This document shows, piece after piece, positions 22,813 to 36,282 of a stretch of 64,000 bases of DNA (positions are counted from its first letter, which is position 1; each line of letters begins with the position of its first letter). Under the pieces are notes generated by a model, which worked only from the letters and a program-made list of their open reading frames with translations, was not told the DNA's origin and did no database searches. The position numbers and the translations under genes are program-made. This DNA comes from Antedon bifida (Eukaryota; Echinodermata; Crinoidea; Comatulida; Antedonidae), in contig OY727094.1 in the NCBI GenBank assembly GCA_963402885.1, positions 6,698,501-6,762,500 on the forward strand. The letters are read 5' to 3'.

Positions 22813-25300
22813 ACAAAATGGATTATTCCAGCGGCAAGTACCGTATACTATATACTATTTCCCTGCCCTTTTCACTACTTTTATTTCACCACTCTCCAGT
22901 ATAATTTAGAGATAAGAGTTAAAGTTAGAACAAATTTATAACGATTAAGAACACTGAGACTATGTGCTGCCAAGTATACCGTATTTAGTACTGAACACAA
23001 CTTTGCATAAATGTACAATCAATACGAAACTTAAACACTTTCAATATAGATTTATTCACCGTATTATACCGTATTATTTAAAAGAAATGTGACTTTAGAT
23101 AAAGAAAGGATATGTTTTGGTATTGAAAATCATAAAAATAATCATGCATGAATTAATACCTTAATACTGATTGCAAAACTGTATATTTATAACTGCAAAG
23201 TTAACGGACAAAAACCTCATACATAAATCACTTGAAATCGGTATATGAGAGGTATAGAGAAATCAAAAAGTAAATTGTTTTAAAAAATAGTAAGACTTTT
23301 ATTTCGCATCTTTATTTTGTTTAAATGAAATCTGTTTTTATATTTTTGTATAAACATAGCCATATATGTTGTGTAACTTTAAAAGGTTACTTTATTATTA
23401 TTTTGTATTAATTCGTAATGTAACCAAGTAAAGTAATTTGTATTTTCTTAATGAAATAAAATACAGGAAATAAAGATTAAAAAAAAAAGTACGGTATCTA
23501 CCAAGACTTTAATATATTTATTATATAAACCGGTTGCAGTAACATAAACAAGAATATTTCTTACAAAAAACGCTGCTCGCTTATTGTTATTTCTAAGGCC
23601 AAGTCTGGGGGTCACTTCATCACGCCTAGATACTTCAAGTATCCTATTACAAACAAAAACTTCAATGGACTGTTTTGATAATAATTCAATGATTATCTGA
23701 CAGCGAATTATAGTAATATCATGGGACTCATAAATACCAGAAATGCTTTGGGATTTGTCGTTAGACTCTTTTCCCAGACGTTTTTTGGATTCAACAGGTG
23801 GTACCTATAAATTATAGTCGAGAATCATTTTTCGCAAAAATGTCAGTGTGTGTAGTACTAAACTGCTGCTTGCTTTATATCTGAATGATTTATCTCTTGT
23901 GACGTAGCGGGCTAGAGCAGCAGCGTGAAAAACAATACTATACCACTTAAAGTCTCAGTACCGATAATACTTGATTCAGAAAGTTTTAAATAGATTCACT
24001 AGCCAATGTAAAGTTGGATTGGCCGGGCTAAAAAACTGGGTTTGAGAATAACTAAATTGGGCCCACCTGAACAATCAGAATGCAGCCGGATTGTTGCCCT
24101 GAAATTTAAATCTCGCACTCAAACTCTAACGGGTACCTTATTTGTAAAGTTCAAATGAAATACTGATCAGCCCAGAATTTTCAATTTTTTCAAAAAATTC
24201 AAATTGATGCGTGATTCGAAACTGAATGGTCTTCTGTTTAGGACACAAGTAGACCATATACCAGTAGACCATGCTTTTCTGAAGATTAATAATTACTGAT
24301 GATCATGTAATAGTAATTATTGTATCGTATGGTACTCATTAGAATCAATGTACTCTCTGAGATTTTATTATAAAAGTTATTGACACATTTTCAGTTTAAG
24401 TATAAATTGTACAGATTTCAAACGGGACTTAATTTGGGCCACAGTCCTACTACTTCAAATTCACGATATGTTCCTGTATTATTAGAGATACTATAGTTTT
24501 ATGAGAGTAATTTTGCGGTTGAACACACTCATTGTTGATCACCAGTGAGTACCCGCAGAACATATCCAGGTATTGCAGATAGATTGCTAGACTTGCCTCA
24601 AGTCTGTATTCATTTTCTATTTATTTATTTTATTTCTTTTTATTTCGATTTTTGTCTGAAAATATCCAAACTCAAGTAGTATACGTATGAAACGCCATAT
24701 GTGCAAAAATATTTATTTTTTTACTAAAATTAAGACAAATCTCCGTCTGGAACCCAGGCTAATAGATTACAAGTACTGTATAGTTTAAGTACAGTACTCA
24801 ATGATTACAATTAATGGCAGATGCTTTTACTTTTATTATTAATTCTATAATTCCATGACTATGGGAACAAATATCAAGTGAATTCACTTTTTTTCACAAC
24901 AATTTCAATATTACAGCTTCTCTGACCAAACACTGTATATATAGACGATGTAAAATAATTGTATTAAAGCCATTATTATTTTAGTTTGATAGATATAATT
25001 ATTTATTTACTGTAATATAGAGTGAGATCTGTTTGGGCTTTGCTTATTCTCACTTCCATGGCATTTATTATTATTATGGATCTTAAAAGATCACTTATAA
25101 TCTGTTTTCTTCTGTACATATTTTTGTGAGTCGATTCCCGGAAAACGTTTAATCACAATGATGTTCCAATGTTAACAACACTCCTTCCTAATAGCCTATC
25201 ATTGGAAGCACTATGGATCAAAATTGAAACAAACAAAAGGCAACAACTATTATGCGGATGTATTTACAGAAGTCCTAACAGTATTGACGAAAATAATCAA
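22813..25300. other. AT-rich intergenic DNA, nothing recognised
   Basis: No ORF of 60 codons or longer and no repeat with an identifiable family was seen in this stretch. Confidence 0.4.
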
Positions 25301-25712
25301 ATTTAATGGAATGGTCCTTGATCACATATCTATATCTGTATATTCACTGTGACCTAGATGAGTGTACTAAATTTAGCGAGAGGGATTCCCCATAATTCTT
25401 CGTACTATGCATTGTTTAATGCAACCTGAGGAATTCAGGGATCATCTTACCATAGAGAAATTTATGTTAAAACTTATCTTTACTTTTAGACCTTGTAACT
25501 GGACCATATTGAATAACAGTACTACGTTACTGAAAATGCAATCCAGTCAAAAGAAAGAATAAATAAATTATAAATGATAACTATTTATTAGTGTTTTATT
25601 GTTGTTTAATGGAACATATTTTTTCCCAACTGTTTTTTACCCATTTATTAAATGGTTTACACTAAAATTGGTAGTTATATTATTTTTGTTTCAATAACCA
25701 TAGCCTTATTGG
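25301..25712. repeat. Segmental duplication block A, copy 1
   Basis: The block starts tttaatggaatggtccttga and ends ccatagccttattgggt. It is repeated almost unchanged at 27779-28198, with small indels. No coding sequence is inside. Confidence 0.9.
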
Positions 25713-26273
25713 GTGCGAGGGGATTCGGCTACTATTTTCATGGTGCCTAATTGAAGATGAGTAATAGTCACCCAAATTCTAATAGTAACCCTTTTCTAAT
25801 ATAGTAACCCACCCTAAAAAACAATCAAAGAATAATAACCCAGGGTTACAATGATAATATTTACGGTATTAGCTTTACATGGTTCAAGTTTTGGCTGGGG
25901 TTTATAATTTGTTTAAATAATTTTTAATAGAAATAAACTCCGGTATTGCAACACCGACCTTTCTGAAAAGACAAGATTGACCAGAATAATGGTCGAGGAG
26001 TGTCTTGAAGCTGCGCCGATTTCCGAAGCCCCTGCCTTAACCCATGCAGTTAAGCTCGGCCAGTCGACAAATGTTTTGGTCCATGTCAGAGAATAATGTC
26101 CATGTTAAAAGAATATAGAGTGTGCTATTTAATATATCGATGGAAGATAAGCTTTTTTTGACATGAGCAATATATCAATTTTCATGAAAATCAATAGGCA
26201 TGTTCTGACAGTAATTGGTATATACCTATGTACAGAATGAAATATAAAATGACACATGTATTGGTACTAAACA

Positions 26274-26372
26274 AGGCCATACATGGCTGAAGTCGCGTGC
26301 TCAAATTTGAGTTAGTATTTACCGACCGACCGACCGACCGACCAATCGACCGACCGACCAACCAACCGACCA
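26274..26372. mobile_element. gaccgacc element, partial copy
   Basis: It shares aaggccata.atggctg.agtcgcgtgctca with 22116 and then a (ccga)n tract at 26329-26370. The CpG-rich body and the far end are absent. Confidence 0.55.
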
Positions 26373-26389
26373 CTAGTCGTATTAAAAAG

Positions 26390-26577
26390 CCGGTACATTA
26401 AATCAAATTATGTTTTAAAATTACAAATCACAAAACCTTTGCCCCTTGTCTAAAAATGAGGTTTTTGGACAAGTAGTTCTCGAGAAAATGTAATTTCAGT
26501 TTACTTGTTACTTTAAGACTGCTCATCGGCTTTTTGAAAATTGTCTCCTATCTTTTAACACTAGCCGGTCTGAAAAT
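26390..26577. repeat. Segmental duplication block B, copy 1
   Basis: The block contains attaaatcaaattatgtttt, ggacaagtagttctcgagaa and cctatcttttaacactag. It recurs at 27541-27727. Order with block A is A-B then B'-A', so the duplication has been rearranged. Confidence 0.85.
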
Positions 26578-26629
26578 AATATCATTTTTGTTATTTGTGA
26601 AGTTATTAATAAACCAATTTTCTTTCAAT

Positions 26630-27070
26630 AGGCTATAGTAACACATTTTTTCAGGTTCCTATATCATAACAGTAAGTTGTGCATATCGTTTGATAAATTA
26701 GGTTTTATTCAATTATAGTTAGCTGTTTATGTATTTCACCATAACTATTATTATTATTCTATTAAAATCCAAAGAATTATGTTTTTGTAGGCCTAGTTGG
26801 GAAAAAATCATTAAATAGGTTTTGCGGGACCCACCACCTCCAACATCTTATCTACTCCTGTGTTAGTTAAACTTTAGCAGTACCTTACTGAAAACTATAA
26901 TGAATAGACAGCAGAATCAATGAAGAATTTTGTATTAATTTAAAAAAAAATAAATAAAAATTGATTCCACTACGGTATTTACATAATCGTCACAAAATCA
27001 TTTTATATTAATCATACAATTTCATTTTTCAAAAATAATTTTGGTTAGACACTAAAACTACTTGCTACAA
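26630..27070. repeat. Repeat family R, diverged copy 1
   Basis: Shared landmarks with the copies after 34 kb are ataacagtaagttgtgcata, caattatagttag, a gcgggacccaccacc segment, aactttagcagtac and tagacactaaaac. This copy is older and shorter than R2 and R3. Confidence 0.6.
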
Positions 27071-27304
27071 TAAAAGTGTGAAAGTGAACAGTATATAAAA
27101 ATATAACATTTACAAGTTATTAAAAAAAATAACATATTGATACTGATAACAAAATCTGCAAGTACAAATTCATCCTATTACACTAGCGCCTTAGTGGAAT
27201 GTGCGTACTTTTAGATGTATAATATAAAAATATATACAAAATAGAAAGCCACTCCGAGAGTGCATACCTCCGCCTACTGTAAAATTCTCCTACATAAGAT
27301 TTCT

Positions 27305-27345
27305 CCCGAAAAAAAAAAATATATATATATATATATATTTGTGTG
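27305..27345. repeat. Simple repeat (a)n(ta)n(gt)n
   Basis: A poly-A run is followed by an alternating ta tract and then tgtgtgtg. The low-complexity tract has no coding meaning. Confidence 0.8.
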
Positions 27346-27540
27346 TGTCTTAATGCTGTTTGTGATTTAGGCTAATTTCACTACAAGCATGTGTATGCGA
27401 GTTTGGTGTAATGGTTATGTAACAAGCCTTTCAATTAACAATAGCTTCAGTTGACTAACAATAGAACAGCAACGCGAAAATCAAACGACTGAATTTGAAA
27501 AGAAATAGGTTTTTTAAACTACTCGCATCAAAAAAGGTGC

Positions 27541-27727
27541 ACATTAAATCAAATTATGTTTTAAAATTACAAATCATAAATTATAACTCTTGCCTCTTGT
27601 ACAAAAATGAAGTTTTTTGGACAAGTAGTTCTCGAGAAAATGCAATTTCAGTTTACTTGTTACTTTAAGACTGCTCGCCGGCTTTTGAAAAATTCTGTCC
27701 TATCTTTTAACACTAGCAAGTTTGAAA
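27541..27727. repeat. Segmental duplication block B, copy 2
   Basis: This is the partner of 26390-26577, with a few substitutions and a short insertion (aattataactc near 27580). Confidence 0.85.
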
Positions 27728-27778
27728 AGTATACTAAAAAGTGGTCCAGAATTGGAACCATGGTCCCAAATGGTTCCA

Positions 27779-28198
27779 AAATTTAATGGAATGGTCCTTG
27801 ATCACATATCTATCTGTATATTCACTGTGGTCACGACCTAGATGAGTGTACTAAATTTAGCGAGAGGGATTCCCCATAATTCCTCGTACTATGCATTGTT
27901 TAATGCAACCTGAGGAATTCAGGGATCATCTTACCATAGAGAAATTTATGTTAAAACTTATACTTTACTTTTAGACCTTGTAACTGGACCATTTTGAAAA
28001 GCAGTACTAGGTTACTGAAAATGCAATCCAGTCAAAAGAAAGAATAAATAAATTATAAATGATAACTAGTATTAGTGTTTTATTGTTGTTTAATGGAACA
28101 TATTTTTTCCCAACTGTTTTTTACCCATTTATTTAATGGTTTACACTAAAACTGGTAGTTATATTATTTTTGCTTCAATAACCATAGCCTTATTGGGT
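27779..28198. repeat. Segmental duplication block A, copy 2
   Basis: This is the partner of 25301-25712. Differences are few, for example gtggtcacgacc here against gtgacc there. Confidence 0.9.
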
Positions 28199-30597
28199 AA
28201 CCATGAGTTAAAGACATTGAAGTGTTAAAATTTATTATTTTGTGTACCTCTGTGTTTGTGATGTACACCTTAAGTTGGTTTATCTCTGTTGGGTTATGTT
28301 TGTTGACTCATGTTAGCTGGTTTTTATCTAATCATTTTTTATGTTTGTAGCCATTCTGAACATGTTTAAATATTTATTTAGAAATGTTTAGTTTGTTGAT
28401 TAGTTATATAACTTTGTTTAAATTCTCTATTCTCTATCAGAGATTGAATACAGTCAATCTGTTTATCTTGTTCTACCTTCAAAACATGTGTAGTATATCT
28501 GAATGTACCTCTAGGAGGAGAGTTCTATTGAAGTAAAAATAGACATAGAGGTTACTTCTTTGCTATGGTTGAGTTCTGTTGGGTTCATTTTGGGTTGTTC
28601 GGTTGGAGGCGAGAGTTTCCCCAAGAACCAGTGGGAATTTTTAAATTTTTTAGTTTATATACAACACCATTATTCATCCAGATATACATAAACGAAGAGT
28701 CATTATTTAATACAATTATTAAACCATCACTTTGTCTTGTGTATTCTTAACATCTCTCTTATAATTATAGTCGTACCATTTTTGTAAATATTGTGTCAAT
28801 CGACATATTCGGGTTATATCTTTACTAGAACAATTAAGATTCACCTGTTGTGAGCTTTCCAAGATAGTAAAGAAGTATTGTATATTTTGAAATATCGAAA
28901 CACTATCATCAACAATTCTTTTAATGCATCTTAGCCGATGCAATTTAATTTAGTATCTCAAGTATCATTAAAGGAAGTAATGTTTGTGATTTAATAAGAA
29001 GTGATTTTCTTTGACTTTAGAACTGGTCAGAAAGGTGAACTTAGGAAGTTTGAATTTAATGGTGATAATAATTGAGACTGTTAATGAATAAGTACTTGGG
29101 TAACATCATAGACTGTAAGCTTACATGGACGTAAAATACTGACGCTCTTTGCAAAAAAGCAAAGCAATGGCTATTTTTCTCCGTAAACTATGCATTCAAA
29201 GTTGATACCCACATTTTACTACTGTTTTTTAATCCAGTCATTTTAATTGTATAAGTCATTATAGTTTAGTTTAGTAACCTTACAATGTATGACAAAACGA
29301 AATATTACGCATTATGAAAATCGCTGGAGAACCAGTACGTGCAATGTATGTAACCTGGATGATCACCATCTACAGTCATGGAAGATACACATTCCCTTAA
29401 TTTTTATTTAACTGTATATAGAATAACGAATTAGAGGAATCAGAAGCAATACAAAGACTAGATATTCTTGTATTCATAATGCCATACAAAATGTACATAC
29501 AATTCTGAATTAATTCAAAAGGTAATTTTAATTGAAACACTTTTACAGAAACATTTCACAGATTTTTATGCCAAAAAAAAAACCCAATCTGAATATTTTC
29601 CAAGTTTTTTACTTTTTAGACTAGATTAGATCGTTTTATTTGTTTTAAAGTTGTATCCGCTCTTTGTCTTATAACCATGCTATCTATTTTGTTTTTACCT
29701 GTTGTTGAAAACTTAATAATGCATATTCTACCACTAAATGTCAGGTTCTTCGACTATGAATTCATTATATTTGAGTTTAAAAAAAAATTATATTATCCCA
29801 GTTCTCGTTCGTATGATTATGCCATTATAAACAATTCCTAGCGCATTTACTTTACCATTAATTTTCCAGTTAATATTTTCAATTTGGTCATTCCTCTTTT
29901 TAAAGAACTTCATAATCAGTTTTTTTCCTGTAACTAATCGTGAAGAGGTATCTGTGAATTCATCTATACCTAAATCTATATGGATGAATATGTCATCGCT
30001 GAGAAAGAAAGTGTAGCTAATTACTCTAGCTTCCGTAAATGGGTATATACAATTTGTGTGGTAGTTTAATACCTCTAAAAAAACTTGACACTTTAATCTG
30101 AACTATAATAATGTGGCAATATATCACACAATAACCATGACTTTATTTCAGCTACAGTTTATAACAGGTTGTATTGTATTATATATATTGTATTGTATTA
30201 TATTGTATGGACCTATGATGCCATGATGTCACTTCTATCAACTTTGTTTACATTCTTTTTTACAATGACTCGCTGGTGAACTGCGCATGTCCACAGTCAG
30301 TGACTAACATCCTAGAGCGCTGAGTGGTTGTTTAAATGAATCGACATGAGGAGGCGGAGCTAGGATATTGTATGTTTTTACCTTGATTTAGAATAGAACC
30401 ACTTGTAAATAATTTGTTGACATATGAATAATACGACTTATTGCATAGACGCTTAACCTTATTTCGAATAGACTTATAGTCATCCCATGCAGATACAGAA
30501 CCAATAAGTTGTGCTTTTATTTATTCAATTCGTGAAATATATATCCTCGACGCTTCTTCTGTCGTCTTTTTGAAGATAAATTTATTTTTCTGACGGA
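28199..30597. other. Intergenic DNA, no gene supported
   Basis: Short ORFs at 28565-28750 and 28719-28943 overlap on opposite strands and carry no recognisable domain. A tattgtattata tract lies at 30171-30209. Confidence 0.35.
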
Positions 30598-31470
30598 GCC
30601 TGGTAAGTATATATTTCACTATATAAAATATACTAACACACCAGATCCGTCCTCTATTTATGCAGGTCTAAACTCCAAGACGCCCGGGTAGTAAATTAAA
30701 TATTTTATCATATTTCTTAATATAATAAAGTGCTCATATTTTTCATACATATCAAATTTGTATTGGCGAAAGTATTTTTTTCTAGATTTGGTAGTTCCTT
30801 TTTTTTCTAGATTTGGTACGGTATAGTTTTAAGTTAATTTATTATAAGGTGGCCATAGTTTTCATACATATTTATTTTATATTGACTATTTTTGTCTAAA
30901 TGTTGTATTTTGACGGACTAGTTTACCTTTGGTAGGTTGATGGATATATGTACGGTGTGTACTTACTTGCTAAATAAATATTTTATTATCATTTTTATCT
31001 AGATGTATGCCTATATCAAGACTGTAGGCTTCATTCTCTCGACGACTTTAAATAACTCCATGGGTTACAAATATTATTATTCCCAAATGTTAAATATACC
31101 TTCTTCTTGGTTGTTTATAAATTAATAAGCTATACAATGAAATAACCAGTTTATATTTATACTTCCACAGCTATAATCCCCCCTCCAAAAAAAAACAAAC
31201 AACAAAAACAGCAGGTCCGTCCTCTAGAAACGGTCCTATACTACAAGACGCCCGGGTAGTAGACATATTTTAATATACTTCTATTATCAAGTGGTCATAT
31301 TTTGTATGCGTATCAAATTTGTATTGACTAATTATCCATCCTGTAATTGGCGAGTTACTTGCTATTGGATGCGCATGAAATAAATAAATATAACAATAGT
31401 TTTTTTTTTTCTAGATTTGGTAGTTTTTAGGTTTTTTTTAAATATTTTAAAAAGTGGTCATATTTTTCAT
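30598..31470. repeat. Two diverged direct repeats with gacgcccgggtagta
   Basis: The unit near 30640-30770 (cagatccgtcctct, caagacgcccgggtagta, then gtgctcatatttttcataca) is repeated at 31213-31335 in the same order. Further weaker copies of tggtcatatttttcatacat and ctagatttggtagtt occur at 30785-30870 and 31410-31480. Confidence 0.6.
31334..31395 (+). mobile_element. SINE 3' tail fragment
   Basis: The string atcctgtaattggcgagtta followed by a gaaataaataaa tail matches the 3' end of the SINE at 58735-58958. Only the tail end is present. Confidence 0.5.
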
Positions 31471-33176
31471 ACATATCAATTTTATATTGACATAGTTTTA
31501 TATTGATACATGGAATTTGTTTAGACTTACGGTTTGGTTTCCTTTGGGGTCAACAGGCACCTAGAGCACTTTGGTGGATTTGCGCAGTGTACCGTACTTG
31601 TACATTTTGCTACATATGATTTATTACCATTTTTATTTATACAATTTGTACAATTCATTTCTATACGTGCTCTCTATTGGGTTCCGCACCACCGGGAACC
31701 GATCGTACTGTTACACAATGGTTTCATACGCCTCTCATTAGAATTAAATAATTAACATAAGTCCATATTCCTAAAAATTGTCCCACTGGCAGCCCCAGCC
31801 ACGGTACGGCTGAAATATTGTTGAAATATTTATGTTTATCAACTTACCAGGACCGGAAGATTTTTAATTCCCATATTTCTAAAATTGTCTAGCCTATTGC
31901 CAAGAAACAATCGTTTCATAATATTTGTGGTTTATAGCCCACAATATTCAGATGACAATCGATCGGCACAAAGGCGTCATATGCTATCTCCGGGCGACTA
32001 ATAAACATTTTCTCCCAGGACCCACCTAGAAGATTCAGTCTCTGTATCCCCACACCCATCTTGTTTATACACTATACAATTGTCAGGCCGCCTGCCCTCA
32101 TTAAAGTCCATATATACAACCTATGCTAAGACTAGTGAGCGAATGTCATAATTTTAAATACAGGCCTAACACATTACTGTAGGCTCCATTCTCTCCACGA
32201 ATTTAAATACTCTATTGGGGTACAAACATCACTGTTACTAGATTCTGATCGAACCCCCGTTGATTAATAAATTCTGGGGTTTTCCGTCAAAAAGTGAGGG
32301 AGACCACTCCCTAAAAATAGGTGGAGGGGATATGTTCCCTTCGTCGCCCAGGATCTGCCGTTGCTCATGACTCGCTCGTTTTTTACCTTTAAGAAATTTT
32401 ACTTTTTTTTGTAAAACTACATTAATACATATTCGGCGCGTGGAAAACGGCTCCGTTCATTGTTTCGCATTATGATTTAACAAAAAGAGAGTGAAATTGA
32501 TGCCTCATTCGAAGCTGGATGATTTTCTGTTCAGGATGCAAGCGTAGCCTATTTGACCGGCATGCCTTTTATGATTAATGTAAATAGTGATTATAGTTGG
32601 TTCTAGTAAATTTATAGATAATCTCTTATGCATATGAGTGTTGTAATAGTCCATGTAGAATGAAAAGTTTGGTTCAAGATATAAAATCACTCGTTATAGT
32701 TCATCAGGCATACTGGAAATGTCTATTGTGTCAACATATGACGAAATTGGAAATAATGTTTGTGTGTGATGTATATTATGAGGTACGTGTTTAGCAGGTT
32801 TCACAAAGTTTTCGTCGGAATAATACCCCAATTGATAATGAAAAAAGAGCGGGTGTAGAGAGTGTATAGAATTGAATGATGGCTACTGTCTCGGGCAACT
32901 TACAGGATAAAGTTACTGTCATTGCTGTTTTAACATTGTATACACATATGCGGACAATGTCCAACAACTTTTATCCGTGTGGCTTTTTCACATAATTAAA
33001 TCCATTTTTACCTCTCTTATTTGGTGTTCCCAGGGTAAATTTACAGGATAGGACCCGGCAGCAATATTGATTATTGAATCTTGGCCATATATCTACATAA
33101 TCAAACCATCCAGACCTTTTGTCTTTTTGTATATCTTCTGGGCGCCCGGTCTATTTAGCCCCGTCTTTTCGGCTGA
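31471..33176. other. Intergenic DNA, no gene supported
   Basis: An ORF at 31534-31755 and one at 32505-32690 on the minus strand have no domain or splice support. Confidence 0.35.
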
Positions 33177-34064
33177 TTTGTCTGTACTACGTTTAAGTTT
33201 TGATGATCTCGTGGACATTATTGTAGTTGTATAATAATTAGTTGCTATTTAGATACCAAGGTTGATTCTAAGGTGCAATTAATGAGACTTGAGTGAAGAG
33301 TTCAATCAACACATTACATTACATGCTATCAACCCGGGGATCAACCACTCTTTTACTTCAGCTCAGTAGTTATTTTAGAAACATAAATACATTTGGCACA
33401 AATAACTTGGGTCAACTTCTTGAGCTGGCATAAAAAAATGCGTGAACCACAATATTTTTCAATAATTTGCATTTTAGTATTTGTGCAACCAACTAGCCTC
33501 TGAATAATGTACTGCTTTATTATTGATTTATTTATGTATTTATTCAACAAATGCGAAATTGGTCATGTACAGTAACTGGTTACACTGACCGTAATTTTTA
33601 ATTGAGAGGCACTAAAGTGTAAAAGGTAACCTAAATTGAAAAAAATATGTAAAATTTATACCACTGGACCAAGTAAATACAGACATTAAGGGCGTGTGGC
33701 GCAGTGTGTTGGACGTTGGACTACCGATCGTCAGACCTAGGTTCGAATCCAACTCTCGCCGCATTGCTTGTATCCGTAGGCAAGATACTTTACTTACGTT
33801 GCCTCTCTCCACCCAGGTGTATAAATGGGTACCCAGTTAGATCTACACACAACTTGCGCTGGTTACCGGCTGCATTATGGGAGTATGTTTCCATACGTGT
33901 TTGATCCCAAAAAAAATACTGGGGTAATAATGCTTGTAAAGCGTCTTTGAGCATGATTACTCATGAAAAGGATCAACCTTGGTATCTATAAATAGCAACT
34001 AATTATTATACAACTACAATAATGTCCACGAGATCATCAAAACTTAAACGTAGTACAGACAAAT
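33177..34064. repeat. Near-perfect ~96-bp inverted repeat enclosing a SINE
   Basis: The left arm (about 33177-33272, tttgtctgtactacgtttaa to aaccttggt) is the reverse complement of 33968-34064 with only a few changes. Between the arms lie about 700 bases, including the SINE at 33690. The high identity suggests a recent inverted duplication or a foldback element. Confidence 0.85.
33690..33967 (+). mobile_element. tRNA-derived SINE, family 1, copy 1
   Basis: A Pol III A box (tggcgcagtgtgttgga, about 33698-33714) and B box (ggttcgaatcc, about 33740-33750) lie in a tRNA-like head. A body follows with ctctccacccaggtgtataa, atgggtacccag and gtgtttgatc, then a non-tRNA tail with actggggtaat. A related copy is at 44560-44830. 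The cloverleaf is imperfect, so this is a SINE, not a tRNA gene. Confidence 0.75.
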
Positions 34065-34247
34065 CAGCTATATAAATGTGGTATTATTATTAATCAGAAA
34101 AAGAAAAAGAAAAAGTCTCTATTATTAGACAGAACAACTTACTGAGTAAAATTGAAGAACGGGGGTCAGTGGTTGGAGATATTCCAACAATTTCCGGATT
34201 GGATGGTTAATCATGGAACTAATAGAGTGCATGAGTGGTAAACATGT

Positions 34248-35835
34248 TGGAATGATCCACTTTCTCAGCGGGTTTTTCTAGGTGTACAATAAAACCAAAT
34301 TTGATCTAAAAACTTAGATAGGGTTATTTGAGTTTTTATCAGATCTAAAATAATTTGATAAATCTAGTTTTTTTCAGTTATTTTTAGGTGCTCATTACCG
34401 TGGTTCAGTACACAGTAGCACATATTTATGTTATATATCCTACCGAAATGGTAGAATCCTATTTCTGATTTATATACAATTTATGATACAAATGATTTTA
34501 CTATTTTGTCAGTCGCATACACTGGGAAATCCTCCTCGTTTCCTTTTTTTCTGTTGCTCTCTCATAACAGTAAGTTATTATTACTTAATTATTTACTCAA
34601 TTATAGTTAGTTGTTATTATATTTATTTAAATAGACATGAGATCTTCATAGATTTCATCATAGCTACAGTATTATTATATTATCAATCTACTAAAGAATT
34701 AAGTTTTGTTGTGTTTGCATGTTGGGTAAACTAATAAATTAAATACGTTTTGTCGGGTTCACCATCATCTTATCAACTCTTGCCTCCATGTAATGGTGGA
34801 TATATCATGCAAGCATTGCACAAACCATTAGAGGAAGGGAAGGCAGTGGTGCAGGCTACTTTCGATTACACTTTAGCGTATCTTACTATAGCGGAATTCA
34901 CTAATCCTCTACAAACAAAAAAACTAAGTGAAATAATCAACAAATATAAAAAAAATCAATGAATAGTTTTATATTAATTTAAAGAAAACCCACTAAAAAT
35001 TACATTACAGAATTAAAAAAATTTTTTTATTTAATATAATGAGCACATCATAAACATTTCATTTTTATAATTCGGTAGACACTAAAACGTAAGACTACCC
35101 CCTCCCTATTAGAACATAACACCTATAACACCAACCAAATGAATTATCTTATTATAAATATTCATGTACTAAAATTGGTGATGTATTTCACCTAATCGGG
35201 GATTCCTCATACCAGAATATTCAGATTTGAAATTGTAATAGAATTTATTGATTGACATGATCTATAATTTACCAAGCGTTTTGATACAATTTTTAGAGTA
35301 TTTTATCACACGTATTTTTCTTATAATTTATTTGATTATACTGTACATGTTATTATATTACTCCAAAAAAATAATAGATAAGCGCCTCCCCCTAAAAACG
35401 GGCCCCCATTATCCCCCCCCCCCCCCCTGAACAATCACCTTACCCAACAAAATGTCCTTTTAGGGGTGTCTCCTGAATAGGAGTTGCTGTTTAAAAACAT
35501 AATTACAACGTAAATTGTTCGTTTTACGAGTGAGTGTCCCATGCAAAGTATTAAAATATTTGGTGATGAACTTAAAATGTTTGGTGTTGCCAATTAACTC
35601 GCAGTGGGTAGGCCTACGTTTAGCCGGACTTAAAAATAAAGTATTATACGCGTAAAACAAAATAATCTAGATATTCATAGAGTAGTGTACCGCTACCGAT
35701 CTCAAGCAATTGTGATAGCATTCAACATATCAAATATGATTTAGTCAACAGGCCTAATGCCTGTACTGCCGTCCGGTACTAGGTAGAGTAGGCCTACATA
35801 GTTCCGTAGAGATCTCCGATGGGAGTAAACTGCAA
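34248..35835. repeat. Repeat family R copy 2 / segmental duplication unit 1
   Basis: This ~1.6-kb unit starts tggaatgatccactttctca and ends gatgggagtaaactgcaat. Apart from insertions it matches 37964-42965. It preserves the unbroken site catagatttcatcatagcta (about 34647), into which PLE 2 inserted in the sister copy. Frames such as 35248-35430 are shared by both units but are hydrophobic, AT-driven and end in a poly-C tract (35415-35428), so I do not call them genes. Confidence 0.9.
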
Positions 35836-35939
35836 TTGAACAATATAAACGCCTCGGGGCGTTTTATTAATAAATACGATATTGAATGGCAATGATATGA
35901 AGATGTCTAACTGAGCGTGACGAATCACATTTTAAACAT

Positions 35940-36135
35940 TGCATTTAGACCGTACGTTTGAGGCGAAAATCAGGCCTGAATTTTAATAGTGAAATTAGAC
36001 CGTACGTTTACGGTTTGAGTGGGGTACAATAGACCTGTGTTTTAAAAATTACACAGTACGTTTTAAAAAAACAGACATAGTATTTGAAAATGTTCATTTG
36101 CATTTTAAATATTACACAGTACGTTTTAAAATTTC
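35940..36135. repeat. Short tandem motif gacc/acagtacgtttt
   Basis: Four spaced copies of attagaccgtacgttt or attacacagtacgtttt occur at about 35943, 35995, 36049 and 36112. The unit spacing is about 50-65 bases and the copies are diverged. Confidence 0.5.
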
Positions 36136-36282
36136 CACTTGTATTTTTGCGTGACACTTTTGCTGCGTATGACGCCTCATAGTAGCGGTGGTGATTGTAG
36201 AACCCGGATGACGATTCAGATTAGGTGGAACGATTAAGGTATAAGGAGTTGATAAAACCGTATCAGTGAACACCTTACTGAA

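Noticed and set aside
33690-33780. Functional tRNA genes at 33690, 44560, 49980 and 58735
   Set aside because: A and B boxes are good, but the anticodon and acceptor arms are imperfect and conserved non-tRNA bodies follow. They are SINEs.
35248-35430. Shared hydrophobic ORFs in both segmental duplicates (also 42366-42602)
   Set aside because: They are shared only because the DNA is duplicated. The codons follow AT-rich sequence and the frames run into poly-C tracts of differing length.
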